Positions 1 through 12,132 of a stretch of DNA of 64,000 nt are shown here, one piece after another (the stretch's first letter is position 1; every line of letters starts with the position of its first letter). Under the pieces are notes generated by a model. The model was not told where the DNA came from. It saw only the letters and a list, made by a program, of their open reading frames with translations, and did no database searches. Source of the DNA: Nageia nagi. Lineage: Eukaryota > Pinophyta. Location of the stretch: assembly GCA_050084985.1 (NCBI GenBank), contig JBITNC010000001.1, forward strand, positions 125,984,001 to 126,048,000. Reading direction: 5' to 3'. The translations under genes were made by a program, and so were the position numbers.

Positions 1-121
1 CAAATTTGTTAACTCTATCACTTAGTCTTTATGGTAGTTATGGCTATGGATCCTCAATATTTTTTTGTTAACTTGTTTAAAAAATATCATTCATTTATTT
101 TATCCTTTTTCATGATCCAAC
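1..121. repeat. Direct repeat, copy 1 of 2 (about 120 bp)
   Basis: This sequence recurs in direct orientation at 3370-3489 with scattered substitutions. Both copies share the core GTAGTTATGGCTATGGATCC followed by TCATTCATTTATTTTATCC. The copies are 3.4 kb apart. They could be pieces of a dispersed element or a local duplication; the sequence does not decide. Confidence 0.7.
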
Positions 122-1250
122 ATTTGAGATTATGTATGATATTTCATGATCTCACTAATTTTTCTTTAAAAGAAATAGATCCCTTACTAATGATTTTTAC
201 TTGGTTATTGTCACCAAACTAGACCTTGCCAAAGATATTCTTCTCAAGTGGGGTGACCAAATTTTTACTTTGTTTATGATCAAATTTTTTACTAGTGCTT
301 CAATCATATGCATCAAGAACATATTACCACACTCTTTAATGTAGTTGGAAGACTATTGATTCTTCTAGAAGTAAATTTCTCTATTTGATTATCTTTTCCA
401 TAGTGATGATAATGTTGGGGGGATGAGTTTTAGATTATATTAGATGATCTACCCCTTCCTCTACCATTTCCATGTCTTCCATAACCTCTATCATGATTTG
501 AATCACCATGGCCTCATGAAGAATATTTTATGTAAGAGGAAGGAAAAGGTTGGTCATTGAATTTGATCTTTCCTTGGAAAGCTTAGTCTAATTTATAAGA
601 TTTATCTTCATTTAGTGCTCATATGTATGCAAACTACAAGTAACTCTGTAATAATTAGATACCATAAAACTTAAGAATCCTCTATGGTTATGGTGATGGG
701 ATCAAAATTCTTGGAAGGCATTGTAGCACTTTATCCATGATCCTTGTATCATTTAGTGAGTCACCATTTGAATGAAAAGAATTTACCAAATATTAAACTC
801 TATTAATGAATACATCAATGGTACCATCATCATAAAATTATTTATGTAAGAGCTATACTTTAGAAACTCTAACCTTATAAGAACCCTTGTTAGAACTCTT
901 AAGAATCACCCATGCTTCCTTTAAAAACTTGCATTGTACAATCTTGGGGAAGATAGACACATATATCATACTCTTTATGGTGAATATGGATTTTATATCC
1001 TTATTAAAAGTCTCCAAAAGTTCCTTCTACTCATGTACTAAAAGTGCAATAAGGGTTGTAACATCAAGTTCAACATAGCCTTGAGAGATAAGACTTCAAA
1101 GGTATTGCAAGATGAAAAACATTGTTATCTAATACTATAATGTTTTAAGTACTCACCATTAAAAATAGGAATAATGAGAAATGTAATGTACTTACTTTTT
1201 TTAATGATATTTTAGCCCTTTGGAAGGAAAAGGCTTTGATACCAATTAAT
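1..1250 (-). mobile_element. Ty1/copia retrotransposon relic: primer-binding site and gag
   Basis: Read on the minus strand, 1244 down to 1232 gives TGGTATCAAAGCC, a primer-binding site complementary to the 3' end of initiator methionine tRNA. Degenerate gag (UBN2-type) coding follows downstream of it. Recognisable blocks are IPIFNGEY (about 1150), KEAWVILKSSNKGSYKVR (about 880-930), LNDTRIMDKVLQCLP (about 690-740) and a Gly/Arg-rich GRGRGRS stretch (about 440-470) like the tail of copia gag. Blocks lie in different frames and are broken by stops, so this is an old non-functional copy. The 5' LTR should lie above 1245, and pol should run off the left edge of the window. Family assignment rests on motif order; no complete protein can be read. 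Confidence 0.6.
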
Positions 1251-4200
1251 GATTTTTATGAATATGAGGCTAGCAACTATCAAAATATACTTAAGGAATT
1301 TACTAAATTCATCAAACTAACCTTGAATAAAAATGCCTACTGATATATATGGTTAAAAAGGTACTAAAGAGACATTTTGAATAAGGGATCATATATTCAA
1401 TATGATCTTTAGATATCTATTGATTTTCTTATAAAGTTAAGGATCACCAAGATAATCTTGAAATAGAATGGTTGCGAAGATGGGTAGTTTTGCCCAAGCT
1501 TGCCAATAACAAAGTATCGAAATGTTAAATATCATTAGAGATGTGGTGAAGCATACTTTCTAAACCAAGTGGAATTAACTCAAAAGGATTTTCCAATCTT
1601 TGGTACTTCTAAGCAAAGTGCAACAAATTGTTATTTATGTAGTAATAGGATTGAACAAATAGAGAAAAAATATAGGCTATAAGTTTGGAAATCATGAAGA
1701 AAAGATGGTCATGTTAATATATGGAAAGAATTGGAAGGAAATATAATTTCAAACTATTTATGGCTCAATATTAATAGAGAATTTATACTATGGTAAATAT
1801 GGATTGATAGTTTTTAATTCACTGAATATACAAAATGGTTGCATAATAATATAGTAGAAAATTACTTTCTATGGTGATTTTATCCATACAAAGTATGGTG
1901 TATCTTATATTATTTGAAATTTATCTTAAAGGGCCATATTGAAAAAAGGAATTATATAAAGAGGAAGTCTAAAACAAAAAGTTAAATCCTCTACTTGAAT
2001 ATTGATTTGCTACAATCTTTACTAGGAAGAAAGATACTAAAGTAGTTATCTCTCAAATGAGAGCTTAAAATAAAACTTTAAGAAGTACCCACCAACCTAA
2101 AATGCCATTAAAATGGTGAAAATCAATTGATATTATCTTTAAAACCAAAATATATCATGCTTGAGTAATGTTCAAGCATTATACACCCACTAAAATTGAA
2201 GAGGCAAAATACAAGTTATAACGCAATTTCTTCTCTATTGCTATTGGAAAATATGCATAAAATGATACAAAATAATCTAGATTTGAATAGGATAACGTCC
2301 CTATATAAATCATGAAAGAAAATATGGATTAGGAAATACTTCAAAGTACTAATAAAAATAAATGGTTCACTAGGAAAAGTTAAAGAAAGAGTGTGGGCAA
2401 CCATTCTTATAGTACTAAATTAAATTGGAATAAGCAAAATCAAATTTGTGAGAAATAAATGCTCTTATATACTCCTACAACACATTAATGGTGGACTTGC
2501 ATGTGCATGAGTGTAGTTGAGCAAGTTTCATGAGTTAGAGGAGTATCGAAGACAACAAGTTCCTATGATGTTGTCACAAAAATATTTGTCACCAAACCAT
2601 TAAAAATTGATTTCTTTCAATATCATCCTTAAAGTCTATATATAGTATTGGTGACCTACTCGTGACCTACTTCAATGTGATCATAGCTTGATATTTTATA
2701 TTTTGTAAGTGTTTTATTTTCTTTATTCTTCTATTGCTTTTTATTTTATTTTTATATTTTCATACTCCATGTACATATGGTCAAGTATACTTCCTTACTC
2801 ACCATCTTTTCATAAACTCATGCAATGAAAAATCAATAAGTATGCTAAATTATAATCAACATTTTTGGAATAAAGATGTTTTAAGATATTAATTTTTGCT
2901 ACATCCTTGATGTTCAATAACTTTGTAACTTTTACCCAATTTTGATGAATTCATAAACAAAACAATTTTTACTTTTCTTTAACTTCTACAAATCACCTAA
3001 CTTTGTTTTTGGTTTGTTGGACATTCTTTATCTTTCCTGAAATGAATTTATCAATGTCTTGAATTTATTAATGCTTCTATTAGCTAAATATTAATTTCAT
3101 TTAAATGCATCTCCAAAAATATTGAACACAAAAACCTTGTCTAAGAAATCATTATCATATGAGTACCAAAAGGCCTCATTGTTGAGAACCAAAGATGAAT
3201 CATAAGATTATCCATTTAATTTAATTTATTAAACTAAATTTTATTTTTGTATTACACCTCTTTTATTAGTTTGTCATCCAAAATGGATTATGTTATTTAA
3301 TCTCTTCTTTTGAGTTATTTATTTTATCCAATTATTCAACCAATTTTGTTAGTTTTAATTGTTCTCTTTCAAATTTGTTAACTCTTCACTTAGCATTTTT
3401 GGTAGTTATGGCTATGGATCCTCAATGTTTATTTGTTAACTTGTTCAAGCTATATCATTCATTTATTTTATCCCTTTATCTGATCCTTTAGTGGTAAGTT
3501 TGTAAATATTAATATTCATAAAAATCTTTCAATATTCAAATCACTAAGGAGATCATATATAAAATCATATTTTTTACAAGAAGAAGATTTATTTAATTAT
3601 ATCACCAAGAATATTTTTGTAAAAATTAAATTTGAAACTCATATTCATTTAATACCTTCAATATATTCATCATTCAAGGTTTCTTACATTACCTTATCGA
3701 TCATAGTTTTTTTAAATCTTTTATTTTTTTAATCATGAATCTCTTTCTTATTAGATTCTTATTAATTAATCTCTTTTAGGTAGATTAACTGCTTAATCAT
3801 TTTCAAATCCAACATCAATTATGTCTTCTTCATTACAATATTCTTCCTCTTTGGAATATTTAAATCTAATTTGTCTTTATTGAGATGAATTTCCTCTCTA
3901 ATATTTTATTCATTCAACTTCTTTATTTGTGATATGTTCGCATATAGATATTGATGCATCTAATTTTATTTTATCACCAAAATCTAAAGTCTAAATTAAA
4001 TAGTAGGACCATCAAACTTATACTAACATGAAGCTTACATGATATGTTATTGCATATAAAAATTTAATCATCTCAATGCAACATCATATGAAAATATAAT
4101 ATATCATCAACAAATGCATGGCATTTGTGAAGAATGCATAAAATTATTATCTTCTACATATTTATATTTTGTAAGATATTTCTCTTATGGTACCTTTTAA

Positions 4201-6940
4201 AGGAAATTTGGATCTAGATAATGTAAGATTCAAATAAATACTAGTAAATAAGCTTATTTGACCAAGTCCTTAGAATCCCATACCTATAAATATAACTTTT
4301 TTTAAGAGTCTCCTTCAAATTCCAATCCAAAATATGTAAATTCCTAAGATTTTGCTTTTGTATACTTTTCCCTAACCTTACAAAATTCAATTTTCATGGT
4401 TTTATAGAGTATGGGTATTCTTTATCTAAATTTGGAATAGCTTACTTAACTCAATCTTCTAAATCCTTGAAATCCAAATAAATCAAAAATATCAAATTAT
4501 ACTAATAAGAGTAAAAGTATAAAAATTAAAATACATTATTAACTTTTTTCAAAATACATGATTAATAAATACATATAATAAGATATAATAATAAAATGAC
4601 TTATATATGATGCAAATTTTATTGTGATTTACTTATTAACAATATTGTTTACATTCCACATATATCTTGTCAAATCATATAGTATGTTGTTACATTTATG
4701 TAGGAACATAAAAATATTTTTTTATTTATTCTAAAATTATATATTGTATCCAATATAAATATTATTTATGTAAATCTCAAGGATGAGTATGTTAATTGTT
4801 TACTAGTTATATGCTAATTAAAGCTAATTGTTATTAACCTTAATATTATCTATAATTATTTTCACATTATTATTAATATTATCTATAATTATTTTCATTT
4901 TCTTTTCAATGAATAAAAGGAGGAGCAAGGCTTGGCATTCCCTATCAAATCTAATCCTAATAGATTAACATTGAGATCACATGAAATATATCTCTCTTGG
5001 TAATGATCATTACCACCTATCATACTTTAGATCTATTAATATCTCATACTATCTTATGCTTTCTATTCTATATACTTCATATGAGTTGCTAAATACTAAA
5101 ACAACATTAATATTTTCATCTTATAATGATTAAAAAATAAATTCCAATTGCAGGGTAAGTTAAGCATGCAATTTAAGTGATGAAACACCAAGGACTTGTA
5201 TATTATGAATTGAATTACTTTCATCAGTGATCGAATGAAATCCTCTTTCTATTTAATATATATCATTTAAGTATTAACATGAAAAGTGGTGCACATACTC
5301 TATTGTTACTCATATTTATTAACCATCTAATGGTAATGTACCCCACTTTATTAATATTACATTTGTATAGATTTTTTTAATAATAATTATCCTAAAAGTT
5401 TTTAGATATATTTAGTTATAATTCATTTTCCATTTTTTAAAACATACAAGTAGTTAAAACTCTCAATAATTAGCCTATGAATTGATCATCCATAGGGTCT
5501 ATTTTTTTTTAACATTATTTACATGATTTCTTTATGCTACTCCTCCTAGATTAACTTATAACATAATTATGTAACTTTGCTTCTTTACCAAATGTAATGC
5601 TTTTTTATATATGCTTCTATATATTATGATGTTTATATACAAGTTTGTGTGATTCCTAAAATCAATAACCTTAGTATCCCTATTCTATTACATAAGGATC
5701 AATAGTATATAATTAGAGAATCCTTTGACATAATCTCTTAGGTTCATATGATTTATGCGAAATCCAAACTACAATATTTAGAGAATTATTTAATATCTTA
5801 CCTATCTCCCATCCTTTCTGGCCATTTAAAGGTTCATGATCTCTTTTATTATTTGATTTTTTCATATTTAAAGTACAAACATAACTTATTTTATTATTTA
5901 GATAAATTTTAGTTTACTCTAGTACTACATAGTTATCTATATATTATTTTCACCAAAATAACATTTCATTGTAGAAAAATTGGAATTTTTGAAGAGAAGA
6001 AATACATTCACTTTACTAATAATATTTTTCTATTTAGGAGGATCTTGACCATGAAATGGATTTGTATATATTTGTTATGATAAAATGCATCCAAATTCAT
6101 CACGAACGTTGATAATAACATATTTATATAGCTTATTAATCTCTATATGAACCTATTAAACATATCTCTAAAGTATAAAATCTATTCCATATCATATTCT
6201 AATAGTTTTGAAGCATAATTTCATTCAAATATCACCTTTGTATGGTAAACATTAATTCTATAACTCTACTTTTAAAAAATTCATATTTCTACAAGCATAA
6301 TTTATATTTACAAAATTTTATTTTTACATTATGTTCTCAAATTTCTTGTAAAAGAAATTACAAGGATTTGATCAAATTTATTAATATCTTTTTATTTGAT
6401 ATGTTTTGAATAGAATACTTTAATAACAAAAGTAAGATACTTAGTAAGTTTTATAAATAACATATCCAAAGCTTTATATGATATTAAAATTTTAAATTTA
6501 ATCATAACATAATATAAATACAAATGCTAAGTAATTAAACTCTATTAGTTAGATTATAATCAATTTTAAATTACATTTTAATTTACATAATGTAATCGAT
6601 TTTAACTCATAAAGGTTTGTATATTTCTATAATACTATTAATTTACTATTATATACAATGTCCAAAGCCAAAGGTTGATGTAAAAGTTGTTATTATTCAA
6701 ACTTATACATATTGATACTTACATTTGATTGTGTATTGAATTTAGTAACTATTTTCACTATGACTGTATATTATTTTAAAACTACTTAAACATCAAAATT
6801 ATGCTTAGATTGACTTTTCACCCTATCAACTTTTTAGGGTTAATTTTTATGTAAAATAAAAACCCCAAAACTTCAATACAAACATATCATCTTAGAAATA
6901 ACATGGGACACAATACATAACAATGAAAAATTAATACTGC
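1251..6940. other. AT-rich stretch without recognisable genes
   Basis: About 5.7 kb of very AT-rich DNA. No reading frame with recognisable motifs was seen on either strand. The part just above 1245 should hold the 5' LTR of the copia relic, but its outer end cannot be set because no second copy is in the window. The second copy of a 120-bp direct repeat lies at 3370-3489. No RNA gene was recognised. Confidence 0.5.
3370..3489. repeat. Direct repeat, copy 2 of 2 (about 120 bp)
   Basis: Diverged direct copy of 1-121. Alignment is clear from CAAATTTGTTAACTCT through the GATCC after the TCATTCATTTATTTTATCC block, then the two diverge. Confidence 0.7.
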
Positions 6941-7322
6941 CCTTAAGTCAACGCACATAATAATAAATTCTATCATGTTACTTTGGAAACCATATGGAGG
7001 AGTCTCCATCTTAAAGAAGGTTTAGAGACTTGACCACTGGACCTACAGGATGGAGATATCAACTCCACAGTCAGGTCACTCCCACAAGCCCCTTAAACAT
7101 CCTATCGTTAAGGAGAGGTAACAATAACCTTACAACTTTAATAATGTACGAATAAAATGATGGATGCTCTGAATAAAAGGGTATAAAATTTGACGTATCC
7201 ATCATATTTGATAGTTGGGAGGGTTCGCCTGCAACTCGTACCGTTGTGTGCTGACGAACTGTAGCTATCCTTTCAATGTATTCCCAACTGTAGTTCTCTA
7301 AATGGAAATAGAAATATATTTT
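6941..7322. other. Moderately GC-rich island, unassigned
   Basis: GC content rises relative to the surroundings, especially at 7000-7130 and 7200-7260, but no protein family is recognised. The segment near 7155-7205 resembles the sequence just beyond the 3' end of the second RLP copy (46380-46440), with shared blocks such as GAATAAAAG and TCCATCA/GTTTGAT-like runs. It may therefore be old RLP flank. Moderate similarity judged by eye only. Confidence 0.3.
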
Positions 7323-7443
7323 AAGCTTACAGAGCGCATTCCGAGGAGCTTTCTATCTTGTCCATGTTGGCATACCTGGATGTTTCGTCAAACAGGCTTT
7401 TTGGAGCCATACTTAGTGGAACTCAATTTGGTACGTTCAACAT
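7323..7443 (+). pseudogene. Inverted scrap of the RLP 3' coding region
   Basis: About 121 bases match the intact RLP (9475-12132) over residues roughly 754-793, from KLTERIPEEL through the last leucine-rich repeat to GTQFGTFN. The fragment is on the plus strand, opposite to the full-length copies. One base is missing in the run that encodes ERIPEE (ATTCCGAGG against ATTCCCGAGG in the intact gene), so the frame breaks near its start. No other RLP coding is attached. It is an isolated duplicated and inverted fragment, not a gene. Confidence 0.85.
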
Positions 7444-7796
7444 GACACAAATCATGAAAACAAAAAGAATTTATAACTAAAAAGAAAACAAATTCGTAGA
7501 CGGCAAAGCGACCCAACGTCACAAATTCGGCCACAAAATTTGTCTGGGTCCTATGCTATCTCAAAAAAAATGGGTACAATAAGTGGACCCAAAACTTAGT
7601 TTTTGAAAACCCGGGACTACTCGTAACCATACAAATGGAGTGCCACATCACATCCTATACAAATCCTAGCTGTTTATATCGATTTTTATTTCATCAATTC
7701 TGTTAGCCTTTCTACGTTATGTTTGGCTCTCCACTGCCCCTCTCTTTCTCTGACACTTGCGCCACTTGCTGTATTCTCCGATTCTGGAGACCAACC

Positions 7797-7869
7797 ATGG
7801 ATAGACACCTCAATTTCTCATTTCAATTCCAATCCAGATCAGGATTAATACATTGGTTTCATTACAGGT
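7797..7869 (+). other. Possible short first exon, weak
   Basis: In a locally GC-richer island (7690-7900) an ATG in the context ACCAACCATGG opens 24 codons (starting MDRHLNFSFQ, ending WFHYR). They run directly into CAG|GTGAGC, a consensus-like splice donor. No matching downstream exon or known family was recognised, so this could be chance or a relic of a captured gene. Confidence 0.2.
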
Positions 7870-8039
7870 GAGCCCACCTGCTCCTCTTAAAACAGCATGT
7901 CTTTTTTCAAAAATAGCGGCGATGATAATACTTTTGTGGTGTATCTTCTTTTTTGATGGGTTGGTGGCGAATTTCAACAGTTTCCGGCTTTTTTAACCAG
8001 GGTAAATCACTGCAAAAACCCCTCCATCATACCATCAAA

Positions 8040-9474
8040 CCCTTGGAAACTTCAGACCCTTCTTGTAAAGTCTTAATAAATATTAATATGACTATTTTTA
8101 CAGAATTTTCAAGAGGATTGATATGTTAGGATCTCCTATTCTAATGTTAAATTAGGTTTAATTATGTTAGTAGTTAATTTAATTATTAGCTTCTATTCAA
8201 TTTTGATGTAAACTGTCACATTTTTGTAAGGTGAATCTTCATTTTAAATTAAACAACTAAATTAAGGTTAGGTAGAAGGACTATAAATAATTATAAGAGG
8301 GGTAAAGAGATCATATTGGAAAATCTATTTGAGTTGTAAGATGAAAATCTATTAAAGTTACTCTTTAGCTATTTTGTTATCAATATGAAGCATTTTATTT
8401 TATCTGTATGTGTCCGATTTGTTATCAATATGAAGAGATAATTGTGATGGACCTTCACAACCCTTCCCATCCAAACCCATTCTAGAAGAAAGTTATGAAA
8501 ATGCCTAAACCATTCTAAAATAATAGGATGTTCCCAAAGATATGCAATATTTGGGATTGGAAGACTTCATATGCTTTAGAAAAGGTGGTAGTCGTTAGAT
8601 GGTTATATACAATCTAGATCTAAATAAGTGGAATTGGCTTCCAATATAATCTTTTTTGCAGTAGTTTGGATTACTTATATAAACATAGTAGAATTTGATC
8701 AAAATGATTAAAATCTTTGTGTTTGTTAGCCTTTAAATGGAATGTCCTAATAAACACCATGAACTTATGAGATTTAACATAGTTAACAAGTTTTGTGAAT
8801 AATATGTACAAACATGTATAATCTTAAAAGTTTAAATTTATTCAACAAGATAATACATATACAAATATTAGATTTAAATCAATTTTCTCTCATCTCTAAA
8901 TTAAAAACAATTTTATATTACAAATTAAAAGTAATTACTTACAATTTACATAATATAATTATTTAAATCTCATAAAACTTTATATATTTATGTAATGCTA
9001 TTGATTTACTATTGTATGCAAAATGCAAACTAAACATTAAACTAAAATTTCTCAGTATTTAAACTTACACATATAATCACTTAAATTTTGTATGGTACTA
9101 AATTTAGTATCTTATTTAACTATGTATATATATTATCTTCAAAGTAATTATTGTATACTAATTTTCAAGTTCAAATAATATTAAATTGACTTTTCATCCT
9201 ACCAACGCTTTAGACCCACCTTTTATGTAAGATAGAGGCCCATGACTTCGACTAAATAATTGATCAACTATATAAAACAGATATTGATGACTAAAAGTTT
9301 TAATATAAGCGTCCCATCTGAAAAACTACATACGCGTGATAACATACATAAAAAAGAAAAATTAATGTGTTCAAACAAACTGAAAAGTTGCCAACTTAAC
9401 TTTTGAAAATTTTAGCCATGAAAATTGATGGTTCATCTAATCCAGCAAGCTATGATTTGAAATGACTAACAACT
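8040..9474. other. Intergenic AT-rich stretch; possible solo LTR piece
   Basis: No gene seen. About 8124-8392 begins TGTTAGGATCTCC, contains a TATAAATAATTATAAGAGGGG stretch and ends ATATGAAGCA. This layout resembles a short plant copia LTR, but no target-site duplication or partner copy was found. The 3' untranslated region of the RLP gene would lie at the right edge. Confidence 0.3.
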
Positions 9475-12132
9475 TCACTTTTGAAATCGGTAAAGTCCAC
9501 TAGAGCGTGGGACTTCGGAGCCTAGCACCATAGTTCGTAGTCTGTCCCATCCACTAATGACAGAGATTGTCACACCAAATCCAATCCCAAATCCTAATGC
9601 AAGACCAATCACTGACATGCTTTCATCCACGCTCTCCCATACTGACCTCCGTGACTCCTCCACAATACGAGCCTTTGCTGGTTTCTGGTTGTTCTCTTTA
9701 CATCTGGGTAAAGGGCGTCCGCATAGACCCTGATTATCCTTGAATGCACTCTTGTTGAACGTGCCAAATTGAGTTCCACTGGGTATGGCTCCAAAAAGCC
9801 TGTTTGATGAAACATCCAAGTATGCCAACTTGGACAAGGCAGAAAGCTCCTCGGGAATACGCTCTGTAAGCTTATTGTGAGACAAATCCAACTGCTCCAA
9901 AGTGGAAATCCATCCAATGGATGGCGGTATCTTCCCTTCTAATTGGTTTCTTGAAAGATTTAGCAAGCGCAGGCTGCTAAGGCTTCCTATGCTTGCCGGT
10001 ATTTCACCTGTGAGATCATTGCAGGACAAGTCAAGTATGGTGTTTGCTGCCATAACATAATCAATACCGTACTCCTTACCTTTGATAATAACTCTCACAT
10101 CCTCATAGAGGGTGTTACCACTGAGTCGGGGATCTCCAAGGATTCCAAACCCACTAAGACGCTCCAGATGATCGGATATTCTTCCTCGTAATCTATTGTT
10201 GGACAAATCCAGCACTTGTAGGTGGGTGAGGTTGGTAATCCATGGAGGAATACTGCCTCGAAGCATATTCTTCCCTACAATTAAAACTCTCAAATCCTTA
10301 AAATATGCCAGGTACGAAGGAAGCTCACCTGTCAATCTATTGTTTCTCAAATCCAAAAGCTGGATCTGTGTACAATTGGCCAAGGAGGTGGGAAGATTCC
10401 CAGACAAATAATTACAATGAGCAGAAAAAACTTCCAGAGAAGAGGGAAAACTTATATCTCTGAGACTTCCGTTCAATGAATTGTTGGACAGCTTTAGCTT
10501 CTTCAGAGAACTACATTTGCCGAGTGAAGCTGGAATTCTGCCTGACAAACGATTATTTTTGAGTATCAAATCTGTCAAACGCTTACAGCTGCCTATCGAT
10601 TCTGGAATCTTTCCATTGAGCATGTTCTGGGACAAAACTAACTTTTTCAGTTCAGTGCATTTACCAATATCCTCAGGAATGCTTCCGGTCAACTTGTTAT
10701 CTGAGATGTCCAAATACTGCAAGGAGGCCAGACCGCCAATGGCTTTTGGAATAATCCCAGATATATTGTTGCCCAAGAGCAAAAGCCAACTAAGATTTTT
10801 GAGTCCACCTATACTTTGTGGTATTGGTCCACTCAATCTATTAACGTGCAAACTCAAGTTCTGCATGTTCTGGAGATTCCCTATGTCCTCGGGAATTGAA
10901 CCTACCAAATTGTTATGGGCAAGATAAAGTGCCTCGAGCTTGCTCAAGTTACCTATACTTTCGGGTATGGTACCCGTTAGTCTGTTGACGCAAAAATTCA
11001 AAGAAGTTAACTCTGTGAGCCTTCCCATATCCCTCGGAATGATTCCAGTGAAATTGTTTAGGGCAAGATCTAGGTGGCGAAGCTTGGTCAAATTCATCAA
11101 GATTTCATTTGGTAGCCTCGCTTCAATACTATTATTGTATAAAGAAAGAATGGAAATGGGAAGGTGGGAAATACTTGTAGGGAGCAACCCTTTAACTCTG
11201 TTAGATGACAAGTCCAGCAAATGGAGATTGCTACAATTACCAATTTCAGCTGGAACAGATCCTGCAAGATTCCCGGGACCATGGAGGGATAACACAAATA
11301 GCTGTTTTAATTTTCCTAATTCAGGAGGTATTTTTCCATACAATAAGTTTTCTCCAAGAACTAATTCTTGGAGGGAAGAACAATTACCAATTGCTGAAGG
11401 GATTTGGCTTTCTAACCGGTTCGATTGAAGATGGAGATGCTTGAGTTTGTCAAGCCTACCAAATTCGGATGGAATGCTTCCTGTCAAGCTGTTGTGACCA
11501 AGTGATATGAAATTCAATTCAGAACAATTAGCTAGACAAGGAGGAATACTCCCACTCAAGTTGTTCAATGAAAGTCTGACCCACTGAAGATGTTTGCAAT
11601 TAGCTAGAGATTTGGGTATATGACCCATAAGTAGGTTCTTCTTGAGGTTCAACACCCTCAATGCTTTGAGCTGTCCCAACTGTGGTGGAATATTTCCTGT
11701 GAAATAATTGAAGGAGAGATCCAAAGTGTGCAGTAAGGATAAATCTCCCAAAGAAGGAGAAATTGTACCTTGCAATTGGAGATCGGGGAGGATGATGGCA
11801 ACCACTCTTTTAGTATGTTTTCTGCACCAAACACCCTTCCACGAGCACACCTCATTCGAATTGTTTGCAGTCCAAGTGGAGAGAGCTTGCTGTGGATCCG
11901 ACTTAATGGTGTTTCGGAAGGACAGGAGAGCTTCAATATCTCTCGTCTCGCCCGAACTGTCTTCTGAAATCAGCATACCCTCATTTTGGATAGAAAAGCT
12001 TCCAAAATATGTAGGGTTCGCAGTGTTGGTATCAGTTATTGCAAACGCCATAGGATAAGCTAAGCCCAGAAACATCATCATTATTAACACACCACCCATT
12101 TCCCTCCTTGCCATTTTAAGATGTGGAAACAT
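9475..12132 (-). CDS. Leucine-rich-repeat receptor-like protein, 885 residues, intact
   Basis: Single-exon gene for a cell-surface receptor-like protein: LRR ectodomain, one membrane span, no kinase. Residues 1-31 contain a hydrophobic signal peptide (start at M1 or M7; both upstream of the core). An LRRNT domain lies near 64-105 with the cysteine pair in CSWKGVWC. Plant-type LRRs (LxxLxLxxNxLxGxIP) fill about 107-655. A non-LRR island follows (about 656-695, containing GNTLYEDVRVIIKGKEYGID), then four more LRRs to about 785 and a capping pair C804/C811. The membrane segment at about 838-861 carries glycines in GxxxG spacing (GLALGFGIGFGV), and a tail of about 24 residues ends YRFQK. This is the architecture of Cf/EIX-type RLPs, which in known cases signal through adaptor kinases such as SOBIR1; a role in defence or development is inferred. 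Compared with its paralog at 46433 it lacks one 24-residue LRR near residue 197. Confidence 0.93.
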   Translation of the reverse strand: MFPHLKMARREMGGVLIMMMFLGLAYPMAFAITDTNTANPTYFGSFSIQNEGMLISEDSSGETRDIEALLSFRNTIKSDPQQALSTWTANNSNEVCSWKGVWCRKHTKRVVAIILPDLQLQGTISPSLGDLSLLHTLDLSFNYFTGNIPPQLGQLKALRVLNLKKNLLMGHIPKSLANCKHLQWVRLSLNNLSGSIPPCLANCSELNFISLGHNSLTGSIPSEFGRLDKLKHLHLQSNRLESQIPSAIGNCSSLQELVLGENLLYGKIPPELGKLKQLFVLSLHGPGNLAGSVPAEIGNCSNLHLLDLSSNRVKGLLPTSISHLPISILSLYNNSIEARLPNEILMNLTKLRHLDLALNNFTGIIPRDMGRLTELTSLNFCVNRLTGTIPESIGNLSKLEALYLAHNNLVGSIPEDIGNLQNMQNLSLHVNRLSGPIPQSIGGLKNLSWLLLLGNNISGIIPKAIGGLASLQYLDISDNKLTGSIPEDIGKCTELKKLVLSQNMLNGKIPESIGSCKRLTDLILKNNRLSGRIPASLGKCSSLKKLKLSNNSLNGSLRDISFPSSLEVFSAHCNYLSGNLPTSLANCTQIQLLDLRNNRLTGELPSYLAYFKDLRVLIVGKNMLRGSIPPWITNLTHLQVLDLSNNRLRGRISDHLERLSGFGILGDPRLSGNTLYEDVRVIIKGKEYGIDYVMAANTILDLSCNDLTGEIPASIGSLSSLRLLNLSRNQLEGKIPPSIGWISTLEQLDLSHNKLTERIPEELSALSKLAYLDVSSNRLFGAIPSGTQFGTFNKSAFKDNQGLCGRPLPRCKENNQKPAKARIVEESRRSVWESVDESMSVIGLALGFGIGFGVTISVISGWDRLRTMVLGSEVPRSSGLYRFQK

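Noticed and set aside
9609-12058. Several 65-160 codon open stretches on both strands within the RLP gene at 9475-12132
   Set aside because: They are alternative-frame or antisense shadows of the LRR coding sequence; the same shadows recur in the paralog at 46433.
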